Part shown: piece after piece, positions 1 to 8,414 of the stretch
Layout: every line of letters begins with the position of its first letter
How positions within the stretch are numbered: the stretch's first letter is position 1
Assembly: GCF_018271975.1 (NCBI RefSeq)
Contig: NZ_JAGUCN010000003.1
Coordinates: 62,001-126,000 of the forward strand
DNA length: 64,000 bases
Direction: 5' to 3'
Origin: Carboxylicivirga mesophila
Lineage (GTDB): Bacteria > Bacteroidota > Bacteroidia > Bacteroidales > Marinilabiliaceae
Translations under genes and position numbers: made by a program
The notes under the pieces: model-generated
What the model saw: only the letters and a program-made list of their open reading frames with translations
Told to the model about the DNA's origin: nothing
Database searches by the model: none

Positions 1-1120
1 TGTCAACGAAGTAGTTTTTAGACACCAACCCCAAATTGAGCCAGCGCTTCAACTGATAGTCAGCAGACACATTAAAGCTTCCCATTAGGCCTGTTTTATA
101 GCTACCTCCATCGTTGTTAAAGCGAAATGTGTTTTCAAAATCATCGGCCAGTTGATCCAGATAATCTGCATCACCTTCATCACCTGTTATCTCATCTGAT
201 ACATCAACACCATCATACTCAAATATACCACTGGTGTATAAACGTGATGTACCCTCTTCCCACTTAATGAAGCCAATATCATTAAAAGCGGCGCCCAAAA
301 AAAGCTTGTCTGTTAATTGATAGGTTGCACCAAAATCAAAGCCCCACCCTGTATTCTTAGTAGATGTAAATAAATCATCAGCACTGTCGCTAACATCAAA
401 ATCATCCACAAACCCTTCGGCATCGTAGGTAATATCAAGTGGTATATTAGTGCGGAATGAGGCATCTGAAACAATCCGCATACTTCCATTCTCAAATGTT
501 TCCATATCAAGGTTGAAATACTCAGACTGCACATTGGCAACACCAACCAGGTACTTTACACGCATCCCCACTGTCAGCTTTTCATTAATCGTACGAGAAG
601 CACCAATGGCAAGCTCATGATAATCAAGACCATTAACATACATATCAGAAAAGGAATGATTAACCGGTTTGTTACCATCATAGTCCCAGTTACCATATCG
701 CAGGTTCATAAAAGTAAGTGGATAATTCATTTTGACCTTGAGCTTATGGTTGATATCAAACGTGAAGAACCATTCTTTAAGCGCAAATCCAAAACCCAGT
801 ACCTGAAGAGATGCTTCTGTTGCAAACAGGTTATTATCCCGCATCTGACTGGCGGCATGTTCCAGGTCAATAATTAATGAGTCGGCTTGCAAACCAGTAC
901 CCTGACGAACAATATCACTCCAGGAGAATCCGCTATTGGAACCGTTGAATTGTACGCTTCCCAGTGCCGGCATGGCCAGATACCATTTTTTTACCGGACG
1001 AAATGCCGGATTAAGTTGCGTCGATTGCGGAATACCTTTAGTGAACATCAAGGAGTTATCCTGAGCACCCACACCCAGGCTGATAGCCAGTAGCAGAAGT
1101 GCAATATATAATTGTTTCAT
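1..1120 (-). CDS. DUF5723-like outer-membrane protein (partial, C-terminus outside window)
   Basis: The frame is open from the ATG at 1120 to the window edge, so about 373 N-terminal residues are visible. It begins with a signal peptide (MKQLYIALLLLAISLGVGAQ), followed by a 'lnPAFRP' segment and alternating amphipathic strands such as 'GWGFDFGATYQLTDKLFLG' typical of an outer-membrane beta barrel. This arrangement matches the Bacteroidota DUF5723 family, whose molecular role is unknown. Its start lies 17 bp after the stop of the lipoprotein gene at 1138-2649, so the two are probably one operon and may form an outer-membrane/lipoprotein pair. The family name is from pattern recognition only; the barrel nature is more certain than the family. 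Confidence 0.75.
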   Translation of the reverse strand, partial: MKQLYIALLLLAISLGVGAQDNSLMFTKGIPQSTQLNPAFRPVKKWYLAMPALGSVQFNGSNSGFSWSDIVRQGTGLQADSLIIDLEHAASQMRDNNLFATEASLQVLGFGFALKEWFFTFDINHKLKVKMNYPLTFMNLRYGNWDYDGNKPVNHSFSDMYVNGLDYHELAIGASRTINEKLTVGMRVKYLVGVANVQSEYFNLDMETFENGSMRIVSDASFRTNIPLDITYDAEGFVDDFDVSDSADDLFTSTKNTGWGFDFGATYQLTDKLFLGAAFNDIGFIKWEEGTSRLYTSGIFEYDGVDVSDEITGDEGDADYLDQLADDFENTFRFNNDGGSYKTGLMGSFNVSADYQLKRWLNLGLVSKNYFVD

Positions 1121-1137
1121 TATCTGTTAATGTTAGA

Positions 1138-2649
1138 TTAGTTATTGTATTCAATTTTTCCACGGATACCTAATTGCATCTCCAAGGCATTTTGTCGCTG
1201 AAACACAACCATCTGCCCCTTCTCATAGTCGGAAGTATTTAACTGCACACGAACTCTTAATTCTGATGCAGCCTTTAAACTCTCAATCTGCTTATCAGTA
1301 AGTGTTACTTCGACTATACTCTCAACGGCCTCACTGACCTTACCCTCAGCATTAACTAATGCCGGTTTCACCATGTCAATATTCATTGTTTCAATGATAG
1401 ATGAGGACTGCTCCTCATAAAAGTCGATTGTGGCAGAGGCTCCTATTGGCAAGCTGTTAACCGATGTAATCACAATGTTGCCTTTGGTTAAATCATCGAT
1501 CATGTCAATGTCTCCCAACTCAACAACTTCCTCATCTAAGGCTGCATTAAGTCGCAGCTCCAATGGCACTTCAAATCCATAACCAATGTAGATGCGGTCC
1601 TCATCGTATAGCTCAACTTCATCACCTAATACCCCACCTGGATTAAGGGTGAGTATGCCACCATAATTTAGTTGTTCAGGCGTTTTGGCAATAAATGAGC
1701 TGACATTTGAATTCTCAGATGTCAATATATGGCGAGAGCGCTTAACTTCTTCACCACTATCAGCTCCATCAATTGTGAAAGGCACGGAACTTAAAGGCAT
1801 TGTTGACCCATCATCAAGGCGACCACTTAATCCCGCAGCAATTTCACCCATAAATGGAGTAGCATTATCCACAATAATACTCAACTGCGGATCAGCAAAC
1901 TCAATATCGCCTGGTATATCCTTTAACACGTCAAAATCCAGTTCATAAATACCCTCATCCATTGTTACCTGATTCTCATCCATTGTTCCTTTCACATAAT
2001 TTAAAGAAAGCTCATCAATAGTGAGGGTAACGTTACCCATAGATGTGCTGTAATTTGCACCTCCATATAAAGGCTGCACAGATAACCCTAAGTCCACTTT
2101 GTTTTGCAGTAATGAGATACGATCGCCAGTAAATGACTGAACTGTTGTTTGTCCGTTATAAACCTCCAGAACTACCTCGCGGACTGCTCCCGGAACATTA
2201 CTAACAGGTATAGCAACGGTCAATAATAGAGGCTCCTCCAGATTACTTCCCGAAGCTGACAGTCGGTAGTTGAGTTCCATCTCATTCACTGCTGCATTAG
2301 GAATTGAGAATGTTAACTCCTCAGTTGCTTCATATGAGGGCTGTGTATTAAACGCTTCAAATGGCACCAGCAGGTCGATAGAACTGGCTGATAACCTGAA
2401 AAAATCGTTTATCCCCACATATTCCAATGAGTCATTCTCCTGGAACAATATGATATTCTCACCATCATATTTAACCATATCTGTCTGGTCCGACAGAATA
2501 TCTTCCATGGTCACGCTGGTTTTAGCCAAAGGAATGGCCACACCGGCATTGACATTTACATCATCTACTAAAAGATCAGTATCAAACTCATCTCCAATAC
2601 AGCCCGACAGTATTGTTAATACAAGCAGACTGCTCAACATCTTTTTCAT
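1138..2649 (-). CDS. Secreted lipoprotein of unknown function
   Basis: A 503-residue protein starting with a lipoprotein signal (hydrophobic stretch, then LSGC with Cys17). The residues after the Cys are strongly acidic (IGDEFDTD), resembling the acidic lipoprotein export signal of surface-exposed Bacteroidota lipoproteins; surface exposure is therefore an inference. The rest is rich in beta-strand patterns and Asp/Glu, with no catalytic motif I recognise. It precedes the DUF5723-like barrel by 17 bp and is likely its operon partner. I do not recognise a named family. Confidence 0.8.
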   Translation of the reverse strand: MKKMLSSLLVLTILSGCIGDEFDTDLLVDDVNVNAGVAIPLAKTSVTMEDILSDQTDMVKYDGENIILFQENDSLEYVGINDFFRLSASSIDLLVPFEAFNTQPSYEATEELTFSIPNAAVNEMELNYRLSASGSNLEEPLLLTVAIPVSNVPGAVREVVLEVYNGQTTVQSFTGDRISLLQNKVDLGLSVQPLYGGANYSTSMGNVTLTIDELSLNYVKGTMDENQVTMDEGIYELDFDVLKDIPGDIEFADPQLSIIVDNATPFMGEIAAGLSGRLDDGSTMPLSSVPFTIDGADSGEEVKRSRHILTSENSNVSSFIAKTPEQLNYGGILTLNPGGVLGDEVELYDEDRIYIGYGFEVPLELRLNAALDEEVVELGDIDMIDDLTKGNIVITSVNSLPIGASATIDFYEEQSSSIIETMNIDMVKPALVNAEGKVSEAVESIVEVTLTDKQIESLKAASELRVRVQLNTSDYEKGQMVVFQRQNALEMQLGIRGKIEYNN

Positions 2650-2980
2650 AATAAGCTAGTTTAAAAACATCCGGATAGCCTCAGGTAATTTCTGTGCGGA
2701 GCACTGACTACAATTACCTGTTGGCACATTCATTTCTTTCCCTTGATGGTACAACAACTAAACGCGGTTTGCTACATAAGGTTTCATTGCAAATAGCCGC
2801 TTTTTGACGATTGACAAACCACAAAAAAAATCTCCGTACGCTGTTACATGTACTTCAATGACTTATTGATAAACAAACGTTATGAGGCTATGATTTTATT
2901 CCATAAACGAGCTGAAAATATTGATAAAAAAAAAGAGCTAACCATAGGCCAGCTCTTCAATCATATAATGGATGAATCTT
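2650..2980. other. Intergenic region between dnaJ and the lipoprotein gene
   Basis: This 331-bp gap separates two minus-strand genes. It holds the dnaJ terminator at its right end (2925-2957) and presumably the promoter of the lipoprotein operon, but I find no exact TAnnTTTG element on the minus strand. A near match with one extra spacer base (TAACGTTTG on the minus strand, around 2873-2882) is too weak to call. No small gene or RNA is apparent. Confidence 0.5.
2925..2957 (-). terminator. Rho-independent terminator of grpE-dnaJ
   Basis: On the minus strand AAGAGCT pairs with AGCTCTT, extended inward by two G-T and two C-G pairs around a TAT loop, and followed by a run of about ten T. Two inner pairs form only as G-T wobbles on the minus strand, which fixes the orientation. 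It lies 23 bp beyond the dnaJ stop. Confidence 0.85.
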
Positions 2981-4129
2981 TTATTCAAACATATTTCTCA
3001 TGCGACTAAAAAAACTTTCTGCACTTCCCTTTTTAGGTTCAAAGTTTTCGGCTCCCTGTAACTTCTCAATGGCTTTACGCTCATCCTTATTGATGTCTTT
3101 AGGAATGAATACCTGTATGTGCACCAGTAAATCACCCTTGCCATAGCTATTAACTTCGGGCAATCCTTTCCCTCTCAATCGCAATATTTTGCCCGGTTGT
3201 GTGCCCGGTTCAATCTTCACCTTAACGGCACCATCCACGGTTGGAATTTCAGCTGTTTTACCAAGTATAGCTTCGGGTATACTTACGTTCAGGCTGTATA
3301 TTAAGTTATTGCCATCTCGAACCAGTTCAGGATGCTTTTCTTCTTCAATCAGTACCAATAGGTCGCCGTTGATACCTCCCCGGCGTGCTGCATTACCTTT
3401 GCCCGACACAGACAATTGCATACCCTCTTCAACTCCTGCAGGTATGTTCAGGCTGATGATTTCCTCATCGCGAGTAATACCTTCACCAGCACAATGGTTA
3501 CATTTATTGGTGATAATCTTTCCTTCTCCACCACAAGTCGGGCAGGTTGATGACGTTTGCATCTGCCCCAGAATAGTATTGGAGATACGTGTTACCTGAC
3601 CTGTTCCGTGACACGTTGAACAGTTACTGTAAGAAGAACCGTCCTGTGCACCGGAGCCACCACAAGGCTTGCACTCAACGTACTTCTTCACCTTAATTTT
3701 CTTTTCGGCACCATTGGCAATCTCACTCAGGTTCAGCTTAACCTTAACGCGTAAGTTCGAGCCCTTATTAACTCGTCGTCCCCCCCTTGATGAACCACCA
3801 AAGCCACTAAAGCCACCGAAACCACCACCAAAGATATCGCCAAAATGGGAGAAGATATCATCCATGGACATACCACCACCTCCGAAACCACCTCCGGCAG
3901 CACCGCCAACACCAGCATGACCATACTGATCATAGCGCTGTCTTTTTTCATCGTTTGAAAGCACCTCATAAGCTTCTGCCGCTTCCTTAAACTTTTCTTC
4001 AGCAGCCTTATCCCCCTGGTTTTTATCGGGGTGATACTTTATGGCTTTCTTGCGATAAGCCTTTTTTATTTCCTCCTTAGAAGCACCTTTTGACACTTCC
4101 AGTACTTCATAGTAATCTCTTTTCGACAT
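2981..4129 (-). CDS. dnaJ: Chaperone protein DnaJ (Hsp40)
   Basis: Co-chaperone that delivers unfolded clients to DnaK and stimulates its ATPase. The 382 residues show the full type I layout: N-terminal J domain with the HPD tripeptide (YHPDKN near residue 33), a Gly/Phe-rich linker (about 75-120), a zinc domain with four Cys-x-x-Cys repeats ([32 protein letters not shown]), and the C-terminal substrate-binding domain. Length is normal for the family. It sits 12 bp downstream of grpE and ends in a strong terminator, so the pair is one transcription unit; dnaK is not in the window. Confidence 0.97.
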   Translation of the reverse strand: MSKRDYYEVLEVSKGASKEEIKKAYRKKAIKYHPDKNQGDKAAEEKFKEAAEAYEVLSNDEKRQRYDQYGHAGVGGAAGGGFGGGGMSMDDIFSHFGDIFGGGFGGFSGFGGSSRGGRRVNKGSNLRVKVKLNLSEIANGAEKKIKVKKYVECKPCGGSGAQDGSSYSNCSTCHGTGQVTRISNTILGQMQTSSTCPTCGGEGKIITNKCNHCAGEGITRDEEIISLNIPAGVEEGMQLSVSGKGNAARRGGINGDLLVLIEEEKHPELVRDGNNLIYSLNVSIPEAILGKTAEIPTVDGAVKVKIEPGTQPGKILRLRGKGLPEVNSYGKGDLLVHIQVFIPKDINKDERKAIEKLQGAENFEPKKGSAESFFSRMRNMFE

Positions 4130-4141
4130 AGTACAGTCTCT

Positions 4142-4750
4142 TTATTCTCCTACAACAACTTTAGAAAAACGCACCACTTTTTCATGCAAAGTGTATCCTT
4201 TTTCGATGCAGTCGATAACTTTTCCTTTCATCTCTTCTGTTGGCGCAGGAATTTTAGTAACCGCTTCGTGCAAATCAGTATCGAAATCCTTTTCTTTGGC
4301 TTCAATTTCCTTCATGCCCTGCTGCCCCAGAAAGTCGTTAAATTTTGTCTGAATCAGCTTAATCCCTTCCTTAAGCGATTCCACATCTTTAGCATCATCA
4401 ATATGCGCCATGGCCCGGTCGAAATCATCAATAACCGGCAACAATGCTAGCAAAATGCTCTCCCCGGCCGTTTTGGTAAGCTCCATCTTCTCTTTGAGCG
4501 TGCGACGGCGATAGTTATCATATTCAGCACTCAGGCGCAGATACTTATCGTTTGCTTCATTTAGCTTATTGGCCATTGTTGCTTCTTCCGACTGCTCAAT
4601 GGTATCCTCCACCTGTTCCTCAGATTTAGCATTTTCAGCTTCTGCAGCAGGCTCTACCTGCTCCTCTACCATTTCCTTAATCTCTTCAGCAGCCTGTTCA
4701 TCCATAGCCTTTTCTTTCGCTCTTTCCTTTTTTGATGACTTCTTATCCAT
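4142..4750 (-). CDS. grpE: Nucleotide exchange factor GrpE
   Basis: Exchange factor that releases ADP from DnaK. The 202-residue protein has a long, highly charged, low-complexity N-terminal extension (first ~75 residues, Glu/Ala/Lys rich), then the coiled-coil helix with YLRLSAEYDNYRRRT and the C-terminal beta domain including the 'DFDTDLHEAVT' and 'GYTLHEKVVR' signatures. It is first gene of a grpE-dnaJ operon. A minus-strand -7 element lies about 60 bp upstream. Expected to be cytoplasmic and stress induced, although no heat-shock-specific operator is visible. Confidence 0.96.
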   Translation of the reverse strand: MDKKSSKKERAKEKAMDEQAAEEIKEMVEEQVEPAAEAENAKSEEQVEDTIEQSEEATMANKLNEANDKYLRLSAEYDNYRRRTLKEKMELTKTAGESILLALLPVIDDFDRAMAHIDDAKDVESLKEGIKLIQTKFNDFLGQQGMKEIEAKEKDFDTDLHEAVTKIPAPTEEMKGKVIDCIEKGYTLHEKVVRFSKVVVGE

Positions 4751-4812
4751 TATATCTTACTTTATTATTACCAAAATAATACCAGCCCTTTAACAGATTG
4801 GCTAATCGCCTG

Positions 4813-4820
4813 CAAAATTA
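4813..4820 (-). promoter_or_regulatory. Bacteroidota -7 promoter element for grpE-dnaJ
   Basis: The minus strand reads TAATTTTG, an exact match to TAnnTTTG. Predicted transcript start near 4806 gives a leader of about 56 nt. No convincing TTTG is seen 19-21 bp upstream of it. Confidence 0.4.
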
Positions 4821-4904
4821 CAATTATTCTGCCAAGTTGTTGAATAATGGACAAATTGACAGAATATCAGTGTCTCCAAGGCACCATTAAAGCAGGTATA
4901 TGAC

Positions 4905-4940
4905 AAAAGGCACACTCTACATTAAAAGAGTATGCCTTTT
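4905..4940 (-). terminator. Terminator after the TlpA-like pair
   Basis: A 13-bp stem (4906-4918 with 4927-4939) around an 8-nt loop lies 25 bp beyond the stop at 4965. Its one imperfect pair is a G-T wobble on the minus strand and a C/A mismatch on the plus strand, so it favours the minus strand. A short T run follows. Confidence 0.75.
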
Positions 4941-4964
4941 TGCCATTGTTTTATTATTAATCCG

Positions 4965-5489
4965 TTATTTAACGAACTGCTGTAATTTAGCTTTTAATGC
5001 TGTCCCTCTAAGGTTTTTGGCCACAATTACTCCGTCTTTATCAATCAGGAAATTAGCAGGAATGCCATTAACGCGATATAAGGCAGCCGCTCTGCTATTC
5101 CATCCGGCCAAATCACTCACATGATAGGGCCAGCTAAGTTGATCATCCTCGATTGCCTGCTTCCAGGCTATCTGCTTCTTATCCAGTGATACACTGTAGA
5201 TTGTGAATCCTTTACCTATGGTAAAATCCTGGTCTTTAAATGCCTTGTATGCATCCACAACCACAGGATTCTCTCGTCGGCAAGGACCACACCAGCTAGC
5301 CCAAAAATCAATTAAAACAACCTGGCCACGCAACTCCTCAAGCTCCATTACCTTTCCATCCGGATTGCGCAGTTTAATGTTTGGTGCTTTCTGCCCAACA
5401 TTTACTCCTGTTTCCTGAGCATTAAGCGACACAGTTATTAACATCATAATAAGTCCCACACAGGCAGGATATACCTTAATCAGTTTCAT
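4965..5489 (-). CDS. TlpA/ResA-like periplasmic thioredoxin
   Basis: A 174-residue exported thioredoxin-fold protein. After a signal peptide ending at LNAQ, it shows the AhpC/TSA-TlpA core: 'GQKAPNIKLRNPDGK', 'VVLIDFWASWCGPCRREN' with the redox pair CGPC (about residue 67), and the cis-proline loop 'NGIPANFLID'. Such proteins reduce or isomerise disulfides in periplasmic clients, for example during cytochrome c maturation, but the client is unknown here. It is second in a two-gene unit, 22 bp after a paralog lacking the cysteines, and is followed by a terminator. Confidence 0.9.
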   Translation of the reverse strand: MKLIKVYPACVGLIMMLITVSLNAQETGVNVGQKAPNIKLRNPDGKVMELEELRGQVVLIDFWASWCGPCRRENPVVVDAYKAFKDQDFTIGKGFTIYSVSLDKKQIAWKQAIEDDQLSWPYHVSDLAGWNSRAAALYRVNGIPANFLIDKDGVIVAKNLRGTALKAKLQQFVK

Positions 5490-5511
5490 ACATGTTGTTT
5501 TTGGAAAAATA

Positions 5512-6042
5512 CTAAATCGCTGAAAGGAAGGCTAGCGATTTTTCAATCTTTGAATACTCAGCGTCTTTATTAACTATACGCCCTTCACCGTCAATAAGAA
5601 TATTAACCGGCTCGTTGATGTTATACATCGTGCTAATGCTACCGTTGGTTCCCTGATAATCGCAGATATGCAAAAACGCAGAGGTTTCATCTTGCTCAAT
5701 GGCAAGGTTGAGTGGTGCTTTAAAGCGGTCAAGAGAAATACTTACTACAACAAAGTCTTCTCCTTTATAGAACGACTCCTGCTTATACGTTTCGTACAAG
5801 CTACTCAGGTAGTAATTATTCATGCGTGACTGCGCATCGTATGACGCCCAGAAGTTAAGGAGAACCATCTTTCCCTTCAGGTCCTCCAGATTAAAAGGCG
5901 TACCATCGATCTGCTCAGTCTGGAACACCGGGGCCTTATCCCCTTCTTCCAAACCAACTACAGTTGTCTCACTGTCATGCATAAACGACAGAAAGAACAA
6001 GCCCACAGTTACAGTAGCTAATATTAACTTTAGCTGCTTCAT
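5512..6042 (-). CDS. TlpA-like protein lacking the redox CxxC
   Basis: A 176-residue exported paralog of the following gene. It keeps the fold markers (EEGDKAPVFQ, LKGKMVLLNFWAS, INEPVNILIDGEGRI), but the site that should read WCxPC is 'WASYDAQSRMNN', so both redox cysteines are absent. The single other Cys (HICDYQG) is not in a CxxC motif. It therefore cannot act as a dithiol oxidoreductase and may bind or present a client to its CGPC partner, or serve a structural role; this is inference. It is the first gene of the pair, with a -7 element 114 bp upstream of the ATG. Confidence 0.85.
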   Translation of the reverse strand: MKQLKLILATVTVGLFFLSFMHDSETTVVGLEEGDKAPVFQTEQIDGTPFNLEDLKGKMVLLNFWASYDAQSRMNNYYLSSLYETYKQESFYKGEDFVVVSISLDRFKAPLNLAIEQDETSAFLHICDYQGTNGSISTMYNINEPVNILIDGEGRIVNKDAEYSKIEKSLAFLSAI

Positions 6043-6155
6043 GATACAATAGTTGAAATTAATTTTCGGTGTAAAGTTTCAGAAAAATATATGAGGTATT
6101 TTATCTTTTTAGATAAACATGCGGTTTTATGTGATAAGCGTCTGATTTATGGGTA

Positions 6156-6163
6156 CAAAATTA
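6156..6163 (-). promoter_or_regulatory. -7 element for the TlpA-like pair
   Basis: The minus strand reads TAATTTTG. A TTG lies 20 bp upstream of it (plus 6184-6186), close to the expected -33 position. The predicted leader is about 107 nt. Confidence 0.45.
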
Positions 6164-6306
6164 AATATTGCCGCCCGAGCGTACAATATTTTGACGACTT
6201 GTAAATCTTAAATCTATTTTTATATTATGCAGAGACAGAATGTATAACACTGATATTCTGCATATTAAATCTCACTTAGAAGCAAAGAATAGGATAGAAT
6301 GAGTCT

Positions 6307-6331
6307 AAACAGGCAAATTCTCGGCCTGTTT
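6307..6331 (-). terminator. Hairpin downstream of murA
   Basis: An 8-bp perfect stem (AAACAGGC with GCCTGTTT) around a 9-nt loop lies 27 bp after the murA stop. The T run is poor on both strands, so efficient intrinsic termination is uncertain. Confidence 0.5.
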
Positions 6332-6357
6332 GTTGCACAATATTTGTTAATATTTCT

Positions 6358-7662
6358 TTAAATACGTTTAATTCGAGCACCTAAGTTTTGAAGACGTCCA
6401 TCAATATTCTGATAGCCACGATCTATCTGCTCAATATTTTGGATAGTACTTTTACCCTGGGCCGAAAGAGCTGCTATTAATAAGGCGACTCCGGCTCGAA
6501 TATCAGGTGAAGTCAGATTGGCTCCTCTCAATGCATTTTCTTTATTTAGCCCGATAACGGTTGCCCGGTGAGGATCGCAAAGAATAATACGCGCTCCCAT
6601 ATCTATTAACTTATCAACAAAGAATAATCGGCTTTCAAACATCTTCTGATGAATAAGCACACTGCCTTTTGCTTGCGTGGCAACTACCAGGAAAACACTA
6701 AGCAGGTCAGGTGTTAATCCTGGCCATGGCGCATCAGCAATGGTCATGATAGAGCCATCAATAAAGGTATCAATTTCGTAATGCTCTTGTGTTGGTATAT
6801 AAATATCATCGCCCACAACCTGCAGGTTAATCCCCATTCGCTGAAACATCATCGGGATAATACCTAATTGTTCAACGCCTACGTTTTTAATGGTTATTTC
6901 AGAACTAGTCATGGCAGCCATACCAATAAAACTGCCTACCTCAATCATATCGGGCAATATGGTATGGGCACAACCTTTTAATTCCGTTACTCCTTCTATC
7001 TCAAGCAAATTAGAACCAACACCGGATATTTTAGCGCCCATGCTAATCAACATCTTGGAAAGTTGTTGCAAATAAGGCTCACACGCAGCATTATAAATTG
7101 TAGTCTTACCAGGGGTTAACACAGCTGCCATTAAAATATTTGCAGTACCTGTGACAGATGCTTCATCAAGCAGCATATAAGTACCTTTCATAGCTGAGGC
7201 CTCAACTGTATAAAAAATATCCTCGGCATCGAAATTAAAAGTGGCACCTAGCTTTTCGAACCCGATAAAATGAGTGTCCAAACGTCGTCGTCCAATTTTA
7301 TCACCACCTGGTTTTGGGAAATAAGCCTTACCGAAACGAGCCAGCAGCGGCCCCATAATCATGATGGAGCCTCTCAGCGATGAAGCTCTTTTTTTGAAAT
7401 CAACAGACTGAAGAAATTCAAGGTTAACATCAGCCGCAGTAAATTCACAGGCATTTCTGTTAATGCGATTGATAACAACCCCCATCTCACCCAAAAGATC
7501 AATCAGGTTATTAACATCAACAATATCCGGAATATTATTAATTCTTACAGTCTCGGAAGTTAATAACACAGCACATATCACCTGTAAGGCTTCATTCTTG
7601 GCACCTTGGGGTGTAATTTCTCCTTTTAGACGGTGACCGCCTTCGATTTCAAAGCAATTCAT
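6358..7662 (-). CDS. murA: UDP-N-acetylglucosamine 1-carboxyvinyltransferase (MurA)
   Basis: Catalyses transfer of enolpyruvate from PEP to UDP-GlcNAc, the first committed step of peptidoglycan synthesis. The 434 residues carry the family hallmarks: N-terminal 'PQGAKNEAL' with the catalytic Lys, 'LRGSIMIMGPLLAR', the active-site loop, and the C-terminal 'LTSPDIRAGVALLIAAL'. In the loop the motif reads PGGDKIGRRRLD where E. coli has PGGCTIGARPVD, so the catalytic/fosfomycin-binding Cys115 is Asp121 here. Asp at this site supports catalysis but not fosfomycin alkylation in other bacteria. It lies 26 bp after the DUF4290 gene, probably cotranscribed. Confidence 0.96.
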   Translation of the reverse strand: MNCFEIEGGHRLKGEITPQGAKNEALQVICAVLLTSETVRINNIPDIVDVNNLIDLLGEMGVVINRINRNACEFTAADVNLEFLQSVDFKKRASSLRGSIMIMGPLLARFGKAYFPKPGGDKIGRRRLDTHFIGFEKLGATFNFDAEDIFYTVEASAMKGTYMLLDEASVTGTANILMAAVLTPGKTTIYNAACEPYLQQLSKMLISMGAKISGVGSNLLEIEGVTELKGCAHTILPDMIEVGSFIGMAAMTSSEITIKNVGVEQLGIIPMMFQRMGINLQVVGDDIYIPTQEHYEIDTFIDGSIMTIADAPWPGLTPDLLSVFLVVATQAKGSVLIHQKMFESRLFFVDKLIDMGARIILCDPHRATVIGLNKENALRGANLTSPDIRAGVALLIAALSAQGKSTIQNIEQIDRGYQNIDGRLQNLGARIKRI

Positions 7663-7688
7663 TTTGTCAAGGCTTAGAGGATAACTAG

Positions 7689-8291
7689 CTACTTTTTCTT
7701 TGGCTTATTTTGAGGGCGCTTTTTCCCGCGATTTCTGTTCTGAGGTTGCTCTTTAAACTCTGTTAACTTCGTTCCTTCTTCAACCTCCAGCTTACCCTTT
7801 GACATTCTTTTAAGATCATCAAAAATCCGTTCGTCCGTCACCGAATCCTTATTCCATATGAACAGTGACTTCTTCATGTGATTGGCGATCATTACGTTCA
7901 GGTGCTTTCGTTCTGTTTCATCTTCCAGAAGAATGGCCTGTTCAATCATCTTCTCAACCAGTTCACCGTAATGTTTATAGCTTATCTTACTGTTCTTATA
8001 AGGTATTTTGTCGGGGCGTTTGGTAAGTGTTTCTTTCTCCAACAACTCATACGGATAGTCAATATCCAAATTAAAATCAGCCATAATAGCCAGATGATCC
8101 CAAAGCTTGTGCTTAAAATCGTTTACGTCACGTAAATGTGGAAACATATTACCCATGATGCCAATTATTGTTTTGGCACACTTGGTTCTTTCTTCACGAT
8201 CCTCAATGGTAACAGCGTGGTCAACCATTTTTTGAATATGACGGCCATATTCGGGCAGAATCAAATTTTTTCGATTAGAATTGTAATCCAT
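7689..8291 (-). CDS. DUF4290 family protein
   Basis: A 200-residue soluble, helical, charged protein opening with 'MDYNSNRKNLILPEYGRHIQKMVDHA', the recognisable start of the Bacteroidota family DUF4290. The C-terminal tail is Lys/Arg/Asn rich (KKRPQNKPKKK), suggesting nucleic-acid or anionic partner contact, but the function is unknown. It sits between the helicase gene and murA on the same strand; in this position it may share a transcript with murA. Confidence 0.85.
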   Translation of the reverse strand: MDYNSNRKNLILPEYGRHIQKMVDHAVTIEDREERTKCAKTIIGIMGNMFPHLRDVNDFKHKLWDHLAIMADFNLDIDYPYELLEKETLTKRPDKIPYKNSKISYKHYGELVEKMIEQAILLEDETERKHLNVMIANHMKKSLFIWNKDSVTDERIFDDLKRMSKGKLEVEEGTKLTEFKEQPQNRNRGKKRPQNKPKKK

Positions 8292-8414
8292 TAATAGATA
8301 TTAAATCTTACTTATTTATTCTTCAAACGGCGGTTGTTCTCGGAACTTTCTTTTCTTTACTTAGGAGTAGTGTTACCGTGTTGTTTATTAGCGCAGTAAC
8401 CGAATGCCACAAAA

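Larger units (their letters stand above)
6043..6357. other. Intergenic region between murA and the TlpA-like pair
   Basis: A 315-bp, AT-rich gap with the promoter of the TlpA-like pair (6156-6163) and a hairpin just beyond murA (6307-6331). I see no small gene in the remainder. Confidence 0.5.

Noticed and set aside
3189-3599. A 136-codon plus-strand frame opposite dnaJ
   Set aside because: Shadow of the dnaJ reading frame; the Pro/Ser-rich translation has no recognisable domain.
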